DNA of 64,000 bases from Leptothrix sp. (in: b-proteobacteria) (lineage in GTDB: Bacteria; Pseudomonadota; Gammaproteobacteria; Burkholderiales; Burkholderiaceae_C). Below the pieces are notes generated by a model. That model saw only the letters and a list, made by a program, of their open reading frames with translations. It searched no databases and was not told where the DNA came from. Location of the stretch: contig PNKV01000008.1 of assembly GCA_013822685.1 (NCBI GenBank), forward strand, positions 62,001-126,000. The letters run 5' to 3'. The translations under genes were made by a program, and so were the position numbers. Shown piece by piece: positions 25,701-35,146 of this stretch. Position 1 is the first letter of the stretch. Each line of letters begins with the position of its first letter.

Positions 25701-28700
25701 CCCCAGCGGCGGGCTGCGAGGCGCCAGGCACCGGCGCCAGCAGTGAGCGCTGCACGCGCTCTACCTGCGGATCAGCCCACGACCCGGTGACGCTGAACTG
25801 CCGGGTGCTGGCCTCGGCCACCTGTTTGCGCAGCAGCACCTGGGCGATGAAGGTGCCCAGGCCCACGGCCGGATTGATGACCGCGTAGGCCAGCGATGCC
25901 GTGCCGGCGTTCACCTCGGGCACCACGAACACGTGCAGGTTCTGCGTTTCGCGTGCCAGGTCGGCCTGGCCTTCCATCATCACCACGGCCTGAACCCCGC
26001 GCATGCGCAGGTTGCGGGTGTCGGCCACGCCTTGCTTGATAGACACGTCGCCGTCGATGGCATCAAAAGCAAAGCCTTGCTGGAAGACATCGCGGAAATC
26101 CAGCACCAGGCGCCGCGGCAGCGATTGCAGGCTGAGCACACCCAGCAGTTTGGCCATGCCGGGATCGACCTTGAGGAACTGCCCTTCCTTGATGTCCACA
26201 GACAACTCGCCTGACATCGTCGCGGGGTTAGGCTCCAGCGGCGAGCCCATCCACGAGATCTGGCCGGTGAGCTTGCCTTTGCCCCCCTTCAAGGTCTGCG
26301 GCAAACCCAGGCGCCCCAGCAAGGCGCCGCTGTTGTTCAGTTCGAGCGTGAAATTGAAGGCCGCCTTCTGCTTGGGCTTGGCGCTGTTGCCCGGCAACGG
26401 ACCGACCGCCATCCAGTTGCCGCTGGCGTTGAGCTGGGCCTCGGGGTTGGTCATGCGCAGCTTGTTCAAGCGCCATTCGGGCTGCCAACCGCCACCGGCC
26501 ACGGGCACCAGGCGGTTGATGGCTTCCACCTCCATCTTGCCCAAAGGCAGGCCTCGCCAATCCAGTTCATCGATGACGATGTCCAGCGCGGGCACGGTCA
26601 CGGTCTCGGGGGCGAGCAGTTGCAACGCCGCCTGGTCCTCAAAGGCCTCGGCCTCGGCGGCTGGCACGGACAGGCGTGACAGCCGCGCCACCACGCGGTT
26701 GCCTGATGGGCCGCTGGCCAATGGTGAAGTCTCAGGCCGTATCTCAATCTGGCCGGCCAATTGGTCGGACTCGATCTGGGCGCGCCAGACCCCGGGATTG
26801 GGGTGCGCCAGGGTCACGTCCACATTGCGCAGATTGCGCTGCTGGTAGTTCAGCACGCCCGTGCGCAAGGTCAAGGTGTCGGGCAGGTAGTCCTCGCCTG
26901 GCCCAGTGCTGTCGCTGGCCGGCGAACGCACCACGCGGGCCAGGCCCTGCCAAGCGTCCAGGTCCAGGCTGGGCACCGTCACTTGGGCGACCACGCCTTT
27001 GGGGGGCAAGGCCGGCACGGCGATGGCATCGCCACCGGCGGTGGATTGCACCAGGCTCAAGGCCCCGCGGGTGACCCTGGCCTGGTCGCCACGCACATCG
27101 CGGCGGAAGTCTGCACGCAACCACGGCGAGCCGGCCGGATTGGCCGATTGCGCGGTGCCCAGCTCCACCAGCAAGGCGTCGCTCAGCCCGCTGGGATCGT
27201 CGCTGCGGTGGATCATGCTCAAGGGCCAGACGCTCTCGGCGCGCTTGTTCAGAGGTGCTGGCAGGTCCACGGCCAAGCCTTGCAAGGTGGACACCACCTG
27301 CAGCTCGGGTTGGGCCGCCGCGGCCTGGTCGGCCGATGCCTTGGGCAAGGCCACGGTCACGGTCACCGCCGTCTGCCCTGTCATGCGCTGGGCCAGTTGC
27401 GCCAGTGCGGGCCACTCGCTGGCGGTGCGCAGGCCTTCGGCCGTGATCATCCCCTGAGCCACGAACTTGGGCGCGCCACTGGCGTCCTGCTGGCCTTCCA
27501 CCGAGATGTCCTGTCCCCACACATTGGCCAGGGCCGACACCTTCAAAGTCTTTTGCGTGAAGTCGACATGCCCCTTCACTTTTTGCAATAGCGGCACGCT
27601 GGGGTGCAGGCGCAGCGCTGCCTGGTCCTGCTCGCCCAAGCTGACGCGCCCCCGCAAGCCGGTGTTGTCCGTGTGGTTCAGCGGGATGTCCAGGGCCAGT
27701 TGCAAGCTGCCGGTGCCGGTGCCCTCGGCCTTGTGCAACAGGTTGCCCGTCCACACCCCCACCGGAGACACGGCCATGTAGCGCAGCAGATCGTTCAGCG
27801 GCCCTTGCCCCTGGCCCCGGATCTCCAGGTGCGGATCGTCGGACGCCAGGTTTTCAATCCTTCCCGCCACGTCACGCAGCAGAAAACTGCCGGAGCCCAA
27901 TCCACCCAATTGCGCTTTGGCGCCCTCGATGCGCAAACGCAGGCCCTCGAAAATCAAATCACCGTCCAGCCCAGTGAAGGCCGGCCAACGGGTCTGCGCC
28001 GGCACGCCACCGGTCTCCAGCAGGGCCGCGGGCACGTAGTCCAGGGTCACGTTCTTGGCGGGCACATGCACCCGGAAGCGACCACCCTCATCGTCCTTGA
28101 AGGGAAAGCCGGCCAGGTCGCCCTTGACTTCAAAGGTGACTTTCTCGCCACGCCCTTCGCGAACAGCCATGCGCACGTAGTCGCGGGCGTGGAAGGGGAT
28201 GACCGAAGGCAGGTAGCGCCAGACCCGGTTGGCCTGCCCCCAAGCCAGCTTGCCATCCAGCTCCAGGTGCCCGGGGAACCGACCCGCGGCACCCGTGCCG
28301 GTGCCAGGACCGGTGCGCCAAGTGGCTTGCAGCTCGCCTTCGGCGTCATCGTTGGCAAAAGTCGCTTTCCTGACCTCGACCTGCAACTGCGGCGGCAAGT
28401 CGGCCCGGTCGGCCGGTTTGATGCGCCAGTTCACACGGGCCGCCATCGCCTTCAATGGGATGCGGGGCTCGTCGAAAGCCCCCGGCAACTCAACCCAACC
28501 TTTTTCGATGGCCACGGAGGCCTGGCCGCCCCGCTCGTCGGCCTTCAGATCGATGTCGGCCTCGGCCAGCCCGGGCCGGCCTTGTTGGGCCGAGGCCGCC
28601 CAACCAAAGCCCTTGATCTGTGCGCGGGCGCTGTACTCACGTGGATCATCGGCCGGGCCCTCCCAGCGCCAGGTCAATTGCCGGCCCACGCCTTCGGGGG

Positions 28701-30027
28701 CCAAATCTGCCAACGTCCTGCGCATGGCCGTCGAGATGGGCAAGCGGTCAGCTAAGCGGGCCAGCACACCCAGGTCCAGGCGGTCGGCATTCACTTGGCC
28801 GCCCACGGTCTGCCGCCATACGTCGGCGTTGATCTGCCCTTGCAAAGGCGCGTGCCGCCAAGCCAGCTGGGCGGAGCTGGCCGGCCAAACCAAGCCTTCG
28901 GCCGTGGTGAAGGCCAGCTTCTCCAGCGCCACGTGGGATTCGGTCCGTTCATTGAGGGCGGTGATGCGGCCACTCAGGCCGCGAAACGCCAAGGGCCTCA
29001 ATCCTTTTTCAAGGCGGATGCTCACGTCCTGCACATCCACGTCAAGCGCCAGGCTGGCGGGCCGCCCTTGTTTGAGGACGAGTTCAGCCGCCATGCGGCC
29101 CCGCCCACCTTCCACATCGACAGGCAGGTCCACGTGCTTGCGCAAAGACTGCACATCCGCGTGCGGCAGGTTCACCGACCACTTGCCCGACCAACTGTTC
29201 AAATCGGTGGTCTTGGGGGCGCCGCCCAACCAACGCCGCCACCAAGGCAGGTCAACCGCTTTGGATGAAGCGGCCTCTTGCGCGGTCAAGGCCCACAGCG
29301 GTTGTGTCATCCGGGCCTTGACCTCGAAACGCCGCCCGAACTCGGGCAAAGGCGTGGCCAACAGCGACAAATGGTGCACCTGCGTGCCCAAGCCCGGGTG
29401 GCTGCTCAAGTCCAGGTCCACTTGCTGCAGTACCAGCGTGGGGGCTTTTCGCCGCTCATCGGTCCAGCGCACGGCGCCTTGTTCAATGCGGATCAGGCGC
29501 TGTGACAGCACCCAGTCCAGCACCTGGCCATTGCCGGTGGGCGCGGCGTTGGAGGCCAGCTTCAAGCCCGCCACATGCAGATCACCGGCCACATCCCGGC
29601 GCACCTGCAACTCGGGCCGAACCAGCACCAGCCTGTCCAATCGAAGCTCCTGGCGCCACAAGGCCGTGGGCCACAGGCTGCCAGGCGAGATGCGCGCGGT
29701 GACCTCCGGCAAGCGCAAGGCCACGCTGCCGCGCTCGTCCAGCAAGGCCACTTCTTTCAATGACAGTACCGGCGACCAACCCTCGGCCCGCCCCGACAAG
29801 GCCCCAATGCGCACCGGCACCCCCAGTGACTTTGTGGCTTGTTGGGCCATGGCCTCACGCCATGAACCGATTCGGGGCAGAATTTGGAACAACAAAGCCC
29901 ACCAGGCAACCGCGGCCATGAACAGCAGCACCGCCAGCGTCAGCAGACACCACCGCCCGGCTTGGAGCAGCGAGCGCGCTTTGCTCGCCTTGGGATTGCC
30001 AGAAGAATCAGAAGAAATCGTGGGCAT
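25675..30027 (-). CDS. yhdP: YhdP-family AsmA-like phospholipid-transport protein
   Basis: Very large protein of 1450 residues with a single N-terminal membrane helix (about residues 24-48, LLTLAVLLFMAAVAWWALLF) and a long periplasmic body of repeating beta-groove units. It matches the YhdP/AsmA-like superfamily, with DUF3971 in the N-terminal half and the AsmA-like C-terminal region (ANGTASLAYAVINPAVGLG-type end). In enterobacteria YhdP, TamB and YdbH move phospholipids to the outer membrane. The start is ATG 30027. It is divergent from glnE. A proline- and alanine-rich tail ends the protein. Confidence 0.92.
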   Translation of the reverse strand: MPTISSDSSGNPKASKARSLLQAGRWCLLTLAVLLFMAAVAWWALLFQILPRIGSWREAMAQQATKSLGVPVRIGALSGRAEGWSPVLSLKEVALLDERGSVALRLPEVTARISPGSLWPTALWRQELRLDRLVLVRPELQVRRDVAGDLHVAGLKLASNAAPTGNGQVLDWVLSQRLIRIEQGAVRWTDERRKAPTLVLQQVDLDLSSHPGLGTQVHHLSLLATPLPEFGRRFEVKARMTQPLWALTAQEAASSKAVDLPWWRRWLGGAPKTTDLNSWSGKWSVNLPHADVQSLRKHVDLPVDVEGGRGRMAAELVLKQGRPASLALDVDVQDVSIRLEKGLRPLAFRGLSGRITALNERTESHVALEKLAFTTAEGLVWPASSAQLAWRHAPLQGQINADVWRQTVGGQVNADRLDLGVLARLADRLPISTAMRRTLADLAPEGVGRQLTWRWEGPADDPREYSARAQIKGFGWAASAQQGRPGLAEADIDLKADERGGQASVAIEKGWVELPGAFDEPRIPLKAMAARVNWRIKPADRADLPPQLQVEVRKATFANDDAEGELQATWRTGPGTGTGAAGRFPGHLELDGKLAWGQANRVWRYLPSVIPFHARDYVRMAVREGRGEKVTFEVKGDLAGFPFKDDEGGRFRVHVPAKNVTLDYVPAALLETGGVPAQTRWPAFTGLDGDLIFEGLRLRIEGAKAQLGGLGSGSFLLRDVAGRIENLASDDPHLEIRGQGQGPLNDLLRYMAVSPVGVWTGNLLHKAEGTGTGSLQLALDIPLNHTDNTGLRGRVSLGEQDQAALRLHPSVPLLQKVKGHVDFTQKTLKVSALANVWGQDISVEGQQDASGAPKFVAQGMITAEGLRTASEWPALAQLAQRMTGQTAVTVTVALPKASADQAAAAQPELQVVSTLQGLAVDLPAPLNKRAESVWPLSMIHRSDDPSGLSDALLVELGTAQSANPAGSPWLRADFRRDVRGDQARVTRGALSLVQSTAGGDAIAVPALPPKGVVAQVTVPSLDLDAWQGLARVVRSPASDSTGPGEDYLPDTLTLRTGVLNYQQRNLRNVDVTLAHPNPGVWRAQIESDQLAGQIEIRPETSPLASGPSGNRVVARLSRLSVPAAEAEAFEDQAALQLLAPETVTVPALDIVIDELDWRGLPLGKMEVEAINRLVPVAGGGWQPEWRLNKLRMTNPEAQLNASGNWMAVGPLPGNSAKPKQKAAFNFTLELNNSGALLGRLGLPQTLKGGKGKLTGQISWMGSPLEPNPATMSGELSVDIKEGQFLKVDPGMAKLLGVLSLQSLPRRLVLDFRDVFQQGFAFDAIDGDVSIKQGVADTRNLRMRGVQAVVMMEGQADLARETQNLHVFVVPEVNAGTASLAYAVINPAVGLGTFIAQVLLRKQVAEASTRQFSVTGSWADPQVERVQRSLLAPVPGASQPAAGVKATKKPS

Positions 30028-30152
30028 GAAACAAAACTGTCGTCCAGGCGGGCCAAATTCGCCATTTTGTAAAACGCAACTGCCCTACCATCCCGGAACC
30101 AGTTGCGGGGCCCGACAGTCGGCCACCCTAGCACAGACCCTCACCTAGGCTC

Positions 30153-33077
30153 ATGGGCTTCACATTCTTTAACCCCCACAACACCGGGCCATCCCGGGCC
30201 CATGCCGACCACGCGCGGTTCGTGCAGCGCATCCGTCGTCGTTACAACCCTGAACGCGAAGCGTTTGCCCAGCGGGCGCCCGGCACCCCCACTGAAGACA
30301 CCATCGGGGCCCTGATCGATCATTTGCTGGCAGGTGGCCGCGCGCTGCCTTCCGCCCTGCGTGTGGCCCGCCAACTGGTGCTTGAGCGCCTGGCGTGCGT
30401 CGATGTAGAGCAATCCTGCGCATTGGCCGATGTCACCATGGCCATGACGGAACTGGCCCAAGTCACCCTGGAGCGCGCCCTCGAGAGCGCCCAGCAGGAA
30501 TTCGACGCCATCCACGGCGCGCCCCTGAACGAGCAAGGCCAGCGCATTGACATGTGGGTCATCGGCATGGGCAAGCTCGGTGGCCGCGAGCTCAATGTCT
30601 CGTCCGACATTGACCTGATCTACGTTTATGAAGACGATGGCCAGACCTCCGGCATCGACGATGGCCGTGGCGGCCTGCGGGGGCAGATCAGCGCCCACGA
30701 ATATTTCGCCAACGTGGCCAAGCGCCTGTTCAGCCTGATCGGCGACACCACCGAAGACGGCTTCGTCTTCCGCGTTGACCTGGCCCTGCGCCCCAACGGC
30801 AACTCCGGGCCCCCCGTGGTCAGCCTGGCCATGCTGGAAGAGTACTTCCTGGTGCAGGGCCGCGAATGGGAGCGTTTTGCCTGGCTCAAAAGCCGCATCG
30901 TCGCCCCCCGCGCCGCCATGCCCAAAGGCAGCCGGCACGCCCGCGCCTTGGCCCTGCGCGATGTGGTCATCCCCTTCGTGTTCCGCCGGTATCTTGATTA
31001 CGGCATCTTCGAAGGCCTGCGCCAGTTGCACCGCAAGATCCGCGACGAGGCCAATCGCCGCGCCGCCGGCCGGCCCGAACGTGCCAACGACGTCAAGCTC
31101 TCGCGTGGCGGCATCCGCGAGATCGAGTTCACCGTGCAATTGCTGCAGGTGGTGCGTGGCGGCCAGTTCCCCGAAATCCGCACCCGCTCCACCCTCAAAG
31201 CCCTTAAACGGCTGGCGGCACGCGGCCTGATCTCCGACATCACCGCCGACAAACTCACGCAGGCCTACACCTTCCTGCGCCAAGTCGAGCACCGCATCCA
31301 GTACCTGGACGACCAGCAAACCCACCTGCTGCCCACCGACGATGCCGATCTGGCCTGGATCGCCGCCAGCCTGGGCCTGGGCAAACCCAGCGAAGACAAG
31401 CCCGACTGCAACAGCGGCACCTGCCAACTGCTCGACATCCTGTGCAATGTGCGCGAGCTGGTCGCCACCGAATTCGATGCTCTGCTGCACGAAGGCAACG
31501 CCCCCAGCAGCAAGCCCGGTGGATGCCGATCCTGCGGCGGCCCGCCCCTGCCCGTCGACAGCGAAGAATTCATCGCCAAGCTGCCCGAGCCCATCGCGGC
31601 GCACGTGCGCACCTTCGCCGCGCAAGCGCGCGTCAACCTGCTCAGCGACACCGCCAAACTGCGCTTGGCCAAGCTCATTGGCCGGGCCACCCTGCTGGCC
31701 TATACCAGCGAAGACTGCGCCGAAGCCGCCCCGCAAGACTGCCTGGGCCAGGACGCCGTGCTGCGCTTCATCGACTGGCTGAACCCCCTGCTTCGCCGTG
31801 ACAGTTACCTGTCCCTGTTGGCCGAACGGCCCGAAGTGCTCAAGCGCCTGCTGCGCCTGCTGGGCCTGGCCAAATGGTCCATGCGCTACCTCATGCTCCA
31901 CCCCGGCGTGATCGATGAGCTGGCCGACCCGCGCCTGATGGAAGGCCGCTTCGACCCCATCGCCTACCAGCAAGACCTGCAAGACCGCCACCGCGGCTGG
32001 GAGCGCGCTGGCCAGGCTGACGAAGAAGCCTTGCTCGACACCCTGCGCCGCGCCCACCACGCCGAGATCTTCCGCACCCTGGTGCGCGACGTTGAAAAAC
32101 TGCTGACGGTCGAGCAAGTCGCCGACGACCTCTCTGCCTTGGCCGACGCCACACTCGACATCACCTTGAAATGGGCCTGGGGCCACCTGCAGCAACGCCC
32201 ACCCAAGCAGGCCCGCTATGCCGTGGGGCGCGAACCGCATTTCGCCGTCATCGCCTACGGCAAACTGGGCGGCAAGGAGTTGGGCTACGGCAGCGATCTG
32301 GACGTCGTCTTCCTCTTCGATGACAGCCAGGACCGCCCCGAGCAGGAGGCCGGCCCTGAAGCCCCAGATCCCATCGACGCCTACCTCGTCTTTGCCCGCA
32401 AGGTCATCAACTGGTTGACCCTGCGCACCTCGGCCGGCGAGCTGTTCGACATCGACACCGCACTGCGCCCCAATGGCAACGCGGGCCTGCTGGTCACCTC
32501 CTTCCACTCGTTCGACGACTACCAGCGCCAGCGCGGCAGCAACACCGCCTGGACCTGGGAACACCAAGCCCTGAGTCGCGCGCGCTGGTGCGCCGGCGAC
32601 CCTGCCCTCGCCCCGCGCTTCGAGACCACCCGCCGGGCCATCCTGTCCACGGTGCGTGACACCCAAGCCCTCAGCGACGAAGTGCTGGCCATGCGCGAAC
32701 GCCTGCGCGCCGCCCACACCTGCCCGCCCGACAAATTCGACGTCAAGCACAGTGCTGGCGGCATGATCGATGTCGAGTTTGCCGTGCAGTACCTCGTGCT
32801 GGCCCACAGTCACGCCCACCCTGGCTTGCAGGACAACGTCGGCAACATCGCCCTGCTGTTGCGGGCCGAGCAGTCCGGCCTGTTGCCCAAGGGCATGGGC
32901 CATCTGGCGGGCCAGGCCTACCGCGAGCTGCGCCGTGTCCAGCACAGGGCCCGTCTGGACGAATCCGCCCTGCAGCTGACCGGCGAAGCGAAAGAAGCGA
33001 TCGGACCGCACCGCGACGCCGTCCTGCGCTTGTGGGATGCCGTGTTCGCCACACCCGTCGCCCAAACTTCGAAGTGA
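30153..33077 (+). CDS. glnE: Bifunctional glutamine-synthetase adenylyltransferase/deadenylylase
   Basis: Enzyme of 974 residues that adenylylates and deadenylylates glutamine synthetase in response to PII state. Two nucleotidyltransferase domains are visible: KLGGRELNVSSDIDLIYVYE near residue 140 and KLGGKELGYGSDLDVVFLFD near residue 704. Both keep the DxD metal-binding pair. Each is followed by the typical helical region (SRGGIREIEFTVQ and SAGGMIDVEFAVQY). Length is close to the usual 950. It is divergent from yhdP, and its stop overlaps the next start (GTGA). Confidence 0.96.
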   Translation: MGFTFFNPHNTGPSRAHADHARFVQRIRRRYNPEREAFAQRAPGTPTEDTIGALIDHLLAGGRALPSALRVARQLVLERLACVDVEQSCALADVTMAMTELAQVTLERALESAQQEFDAIHGAPLNEQGQRIDMWVIGMGKLGGRELNVSSDIDLIYVYEDDGQTSGIDDGRGGLRGQISAHEYFANVAKRLFSLIGDTTEDGFVFRVDLALRPNGNSGPPVVSLAMLEEYFLVQGREWERFAWLKSRIVAPRAAMPKGSRHARALALRDVVIPFVFRRYLDYGIFEGLRQLHRKIRDEANRRAAGRPERANDVKLSRGGIREIEFTVQLLQVVRGGQFPEIRTRSTLKALKRLAARGLISDITADKLTQAYTFLRQVEHRIQYLDDQQTHLLPTDDADLAWIAASLGLGKPSEDKPDCNSGTCQLLDILCNVRELVATEFDALLHEGNAPSSKPGGCRSCGGPPLPVDSEEFIAKLPEPIAAHVRTFAAQARVNLLSDTAKLRLAKLIGRATLLAYTSEDCAEAAPQDCLGQDAVLRFIDWLNPLLRRDSYLSLLAERPEVLKRLLRLLGLAKWSMRYLMLHPGVIDELADPRLMEGRFDPIAYQQDLQDRHRGWERAGQADEEALLDTLRRAHHAEIFRTLVRDVEKLLTVEQVADDLSALADATLDITLKWAWGHLQQRPPKQARYAVGREPHFAVIAYGKLGGKELGYGSDLDVVFLFDDSQDRPEQEAGPEAPDPIDAYLVFARKVINWLTLRTSAGELFDIDTALRPNGNAGLLVTSFHSFDDYQRQRGSNTAWTWEHQALSRARWCAGDPALAPRFETTRRAILSTVRDTQALSDEVLAMRERLRAAHTCPPDKFDVKHSAGGMIDVEFAVQYLVLAHSHAHPGLQDNVGNIALLLRAEQSGLLPKGMGHLAGQAYRELRRVQHRARLDESALQLTGEAKEAIGPHRDAVLRLWDAVFATPVAQTSK

Positions 33078-33694
33078 TATCTCGCCCCATCGGGCCCATG
33101 GCTTGGACGGGCCTCGCCTTGGTGCTGGGCCTGCCCTCGCTTCTAGGGCTGATGCCCAATCACCTGCCCCCCGACAGCTGGGCGTTGCATCCCAGCGCTG
33201 GCTTGCGGCAGAGCCCCTTGAACTTCCTGACCTGCGTCTGGCTGCACGCCAACACGCCCCACCTGGTGGCCAACCTGGCGGGCTTGGCCCTCGTGGTGAG
33301 CCTCGGCTGGATCCTGAAGTTGGCACCGCAAGCCGCGCTGGCGTGGCTGCTGGCCTGGCCCCTCACACACCTGGCACTGTTGCTTGACCCTCGGCTCGGC
33401 ACTTACTACGGCCTGTCGGGCGTGCTCCACGCCGGGCTGAGCATCATCGCCACCACCCTCATCACCCAAGCCCATCGCCCAAAGTGGTCCCGCACCTATG
33501 GCTGGCTGCTGCTGGGCGGCATGCTCGCGAAATGCTGGCTGGAAAATCCGGGCTGGCAGGCCCTGCTGCCGCGCCCCGGTCTGGCCATGAATGTCGCGCC
33601 CATGTCGCATTGGGCCGGCACCCTGGTGGGGGTGGTTATCACCTTGACACTGGCGTTACGCCAAAGTCACCCCTGCTCGAAATCCCGCCCTTGA
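33074..33694 (+). CDS. rrtA: Rhombosortase, rhomboid-type intramembrane protease
   Basis: Protein of 206 residues with about six membrane helices. It matches the rhombosortase branch of rhomboid serine proteases, which cut GlyGly-CTERM sorting tails. The nucleophile is Ser115 in YYGLSGVLHAG and the second catalytic residue His179 in APMSHWAGTLVG. The conserved LTCVWLHANTPHLVANLAGL segment is at about 52-71. GTG at 33074 overlaps the glnE stop by 4 bases and suggests coupling; ATG 33098 is an alternative. No GlyGly-CTERM substrate was recognised in the window. Confidence 0.85.
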   Translation: MISRPIGPMAWTGLALVLGLPSLLGLMPNHLPPDSWALHPSAGLRQSPLNFLTCVWLHANTPHLVANLAGLALVVSLGWILKLAPQAALAWLLAWPLTHLALLLDPRLGTYYGLSGVLHAGLSIIATTLITQAHRPKWSRTYGWLLLGGMLAKCWLENPGWQALLPRPGLAMNVAPMSHWAGTLVGVVITLTLALRQSHPCSKSRP

Positions 33695-33734
33695 GACCGC
33701 GGTCCCGGACCGTACACTCATTGGCTGAATTTTC

Positions 33735-33777
33735 GACTTCAGGGAAGTCCCCAGGGAACTTACCGCCTTCGCGGCGG
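33735..33777. promoter_or_regulatory. Palindrome and leader hairpin upstream of epsD
   Basis: A perfect 6-base dyad (GACTTC and GAAGTC, 3-base spacer, 33735-33749) is followed by a GC-rich hairpin (33763-33767 with 33773-33777). Both are 60-100 bases before epsD. The dyad could be an operator and the hairpin a leader structure of the exopolysaccharide operon. This rests on position and symmetry only. Confidence 0.3.
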
Positions 33778-33836
33778 GTCTCTCTGCACGATCAAGTCTC
33801 CACACACCAATCATTAACTCTTCGTTTCAGCCCCTT

Positions 33837-34856
33837 ATGCACACCAACCAGCCTACCTTCGCTCGTCATCGCGCCCTGCAACGCGCAGCCCTGGTCCCCA
33901 TCGTGGTGGCCACCGCCCTCCTGGTAGCTGGCTGCGGCAAGGACAGCAAAGAACCCGGCAAGGCCACCCAGACGGCCGCCCGCATCAACGGCGAAGAAAT
34001 CACCGTTCACCAGATCAACATGGTTCTGGAGCGCCAGCAAGGCCTCAAGCCCGAGCAAGCCGAACCCGCCAGCCGCCAGATCCTCGAAAGCCTGATCGAT
34101 CAAGAACTGGCCCTGCAAAAGGCCACCGAACAAAAGCTGGACCGCGACCCCCAGATCATCCAGATGCTGGACGCCACGCGCCGCAACCTGCTGGCCCGCG
34201 CCTACCTTGAAAAGACCGCCGCCGCCAGCGTGGGCGCCCCCTCTGCCGAAGACGTCCGCAAGTACTTTGACGAACACCCTGCGCTGTTCGGACAACGCCG
34301 CATCTACATGCTGCAAGACTTCACCATCCAGGGCGATCCTGAGCAAATCAAGGACATCACACCCAAGCTGCAAGTCACGGACAGCTCGCAGGCCTTCGTT
34401 GAAGTCCTCAAGAACAGCGGCCTGAAATTCGCCGTGAACCAGGTCACCCAGCCCGCCGAGGCCTTGCCCTTGAACCTGGTGGACCAGTTCGCCAAGCTGT
34501 CGGATGGCAAGGGCATGTACCAAGGCATGACCGGCGGGCTCAAGGTCGTGCTGGTCGCGGCCAGCAAGGCTCAGCCTATCAGCCTGGAGCAGGCCAAGCC
34601 CATGATCGAGCGCTTCCTGACCGAATCACGTCGCCAAGAGTTCATCCAGAAAGAAACCAAGAGCATGCGCACGGCGGCCAAGATTGAATACTTGGGCAAA
34701 TTCGCCGAGAAGCCAGCTGGTGCAGCTTCGGGTGCAGCGTCTGGCGCGGTCGCCGCATCGGCAGCCGCCGCTCCTGCAGCCCCTGCCAGCGAAGCCTCGT
34801 CGGCCAATGGCATTGATCCAGCAGCACTCAACAAGGGGCTGTCTGGCCTGAAATAA
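33837..34856 (+). CDS. epsD: EpsD-family lipoprotein peptidyl-prolyl isomerase
   Basis: Protein of 339 residues with a lipoprotein signal (LLVAGCGKD, lipobox cysteine 33). A SurA/PpiD-like chaperone region follows (about 45-130), then a parvulin-type peptidyl-prolyl isomerase region (about 140-260). The tail is low-complexity and rich in A, S and G (AAGAASGAVAASAAAAPAAP). It matches EpsD of exosortase-linked exopolysaccharide loci and probably helps fold outer-membrane export proteins in the periplasm. It opens the eps region; the usual neighbour epsE (outer-membrane exporter) is missing and epsF comes next. Confidence 0.85.
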   Translation: MHTNQPTFARHRALQRAALVPIVVATALLVAGCGKDSKEPGKATQTAARINGEEITVHQINMVLERQQGLKPEQAEPASRQILESLIDQELALQKATEQKLDRDPQIIQMLDATRRNLLARAYLEKTAAASVGAPSAEDVRKYFDEHPALFGQRRIYMLQDFTIQGDPEQIKDITPKLQVTDSSQAFVEVLKNSGLKFAVNQVTQPAEALPLNLVDQFAKLSDGKGMYQGMTGGLKVVLVAASKAQPISLEQAKPMIERFLTESRRQEFIQKETKSMRTAAKIEYLGKFAEKPAGAASGAASGAVAASAAAAPAAPASEASSANGIDPAALNKGLSGLK

Positions 34857-34954
34857 TGCCAGTTTGGCCTGGGGGACCCTCTTCCAGGCCAACCCCCAAC
34901 CAAAACCAAATGCACGTTCAGTCCGGCTCTTATCGGGCTGGAAACAGCGTCGAT

Positions 34955-34970
34955 TGGCTACAAAATCGCA
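34955..34970 (+). promoter_or_regulatory. Candidate sigma-54 promoter upstream of epsF
   Basis: TGGCTACAAAATCGCA keeps the essential GG and GC dinucleotides with exactly 10 bases between them. It matches the -24/-12 consensus TGGCAC-N5-TTGCA at TGGC, at T and at GCA. Transcription would start near 34982, about 50 bases before the small ORF and 150 before epsF. Exosortase-linked genes are often under sigma-54 control with PrsR-type activators (known for the family), which supports the call. Confidence 0.45.
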
Positions 34971-35032
34971 TAAATGGCATGTGCTTAGGTGCGAAGGTGG
35001 CATACATTTGTAACCAGGAAGGATCTTCTTCC

Positions 35033-35146
35033 ATGGTCAAAACTGCCGCCAACAGGTTTAACCAAGAAGCCCTCAAGGTCTGCTCAAGCGCCGCCGATTT
35101 TCAGGTGGACATTCTCTATGTTATGAGTTCAAGACATGACTTTTGA
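35033..35146 (+). CDS. 37-codon ORF overlapping the start of epsF
   Basis: Short frame with a strong ribosome binding site (AGGAAGG, 7 bases before the ATG). It ends inside epsF, sharing 11 bases in another frame. The product begins MVKTAANRFNQEALKV and has no hydrophobic signal. epsF itself has no good ribosome binding site, so translation of this ORF may feed ribosomes to epsF. It could be a leader peptide, a small functional protein or a vestige. Its role is unknown. Confidence 0.45.
   Translation: MVKTAANRFNQEALKVCSSAADFQVDILYVMSSRHDF

Noticed and set aside
30141..33326. Very long minus-strand frame of 1061 codons opposite glnE
   Set aside because: It is a shadow of the GC-rich glnE coding strand; glnE has full family motifs, the shadow has none.
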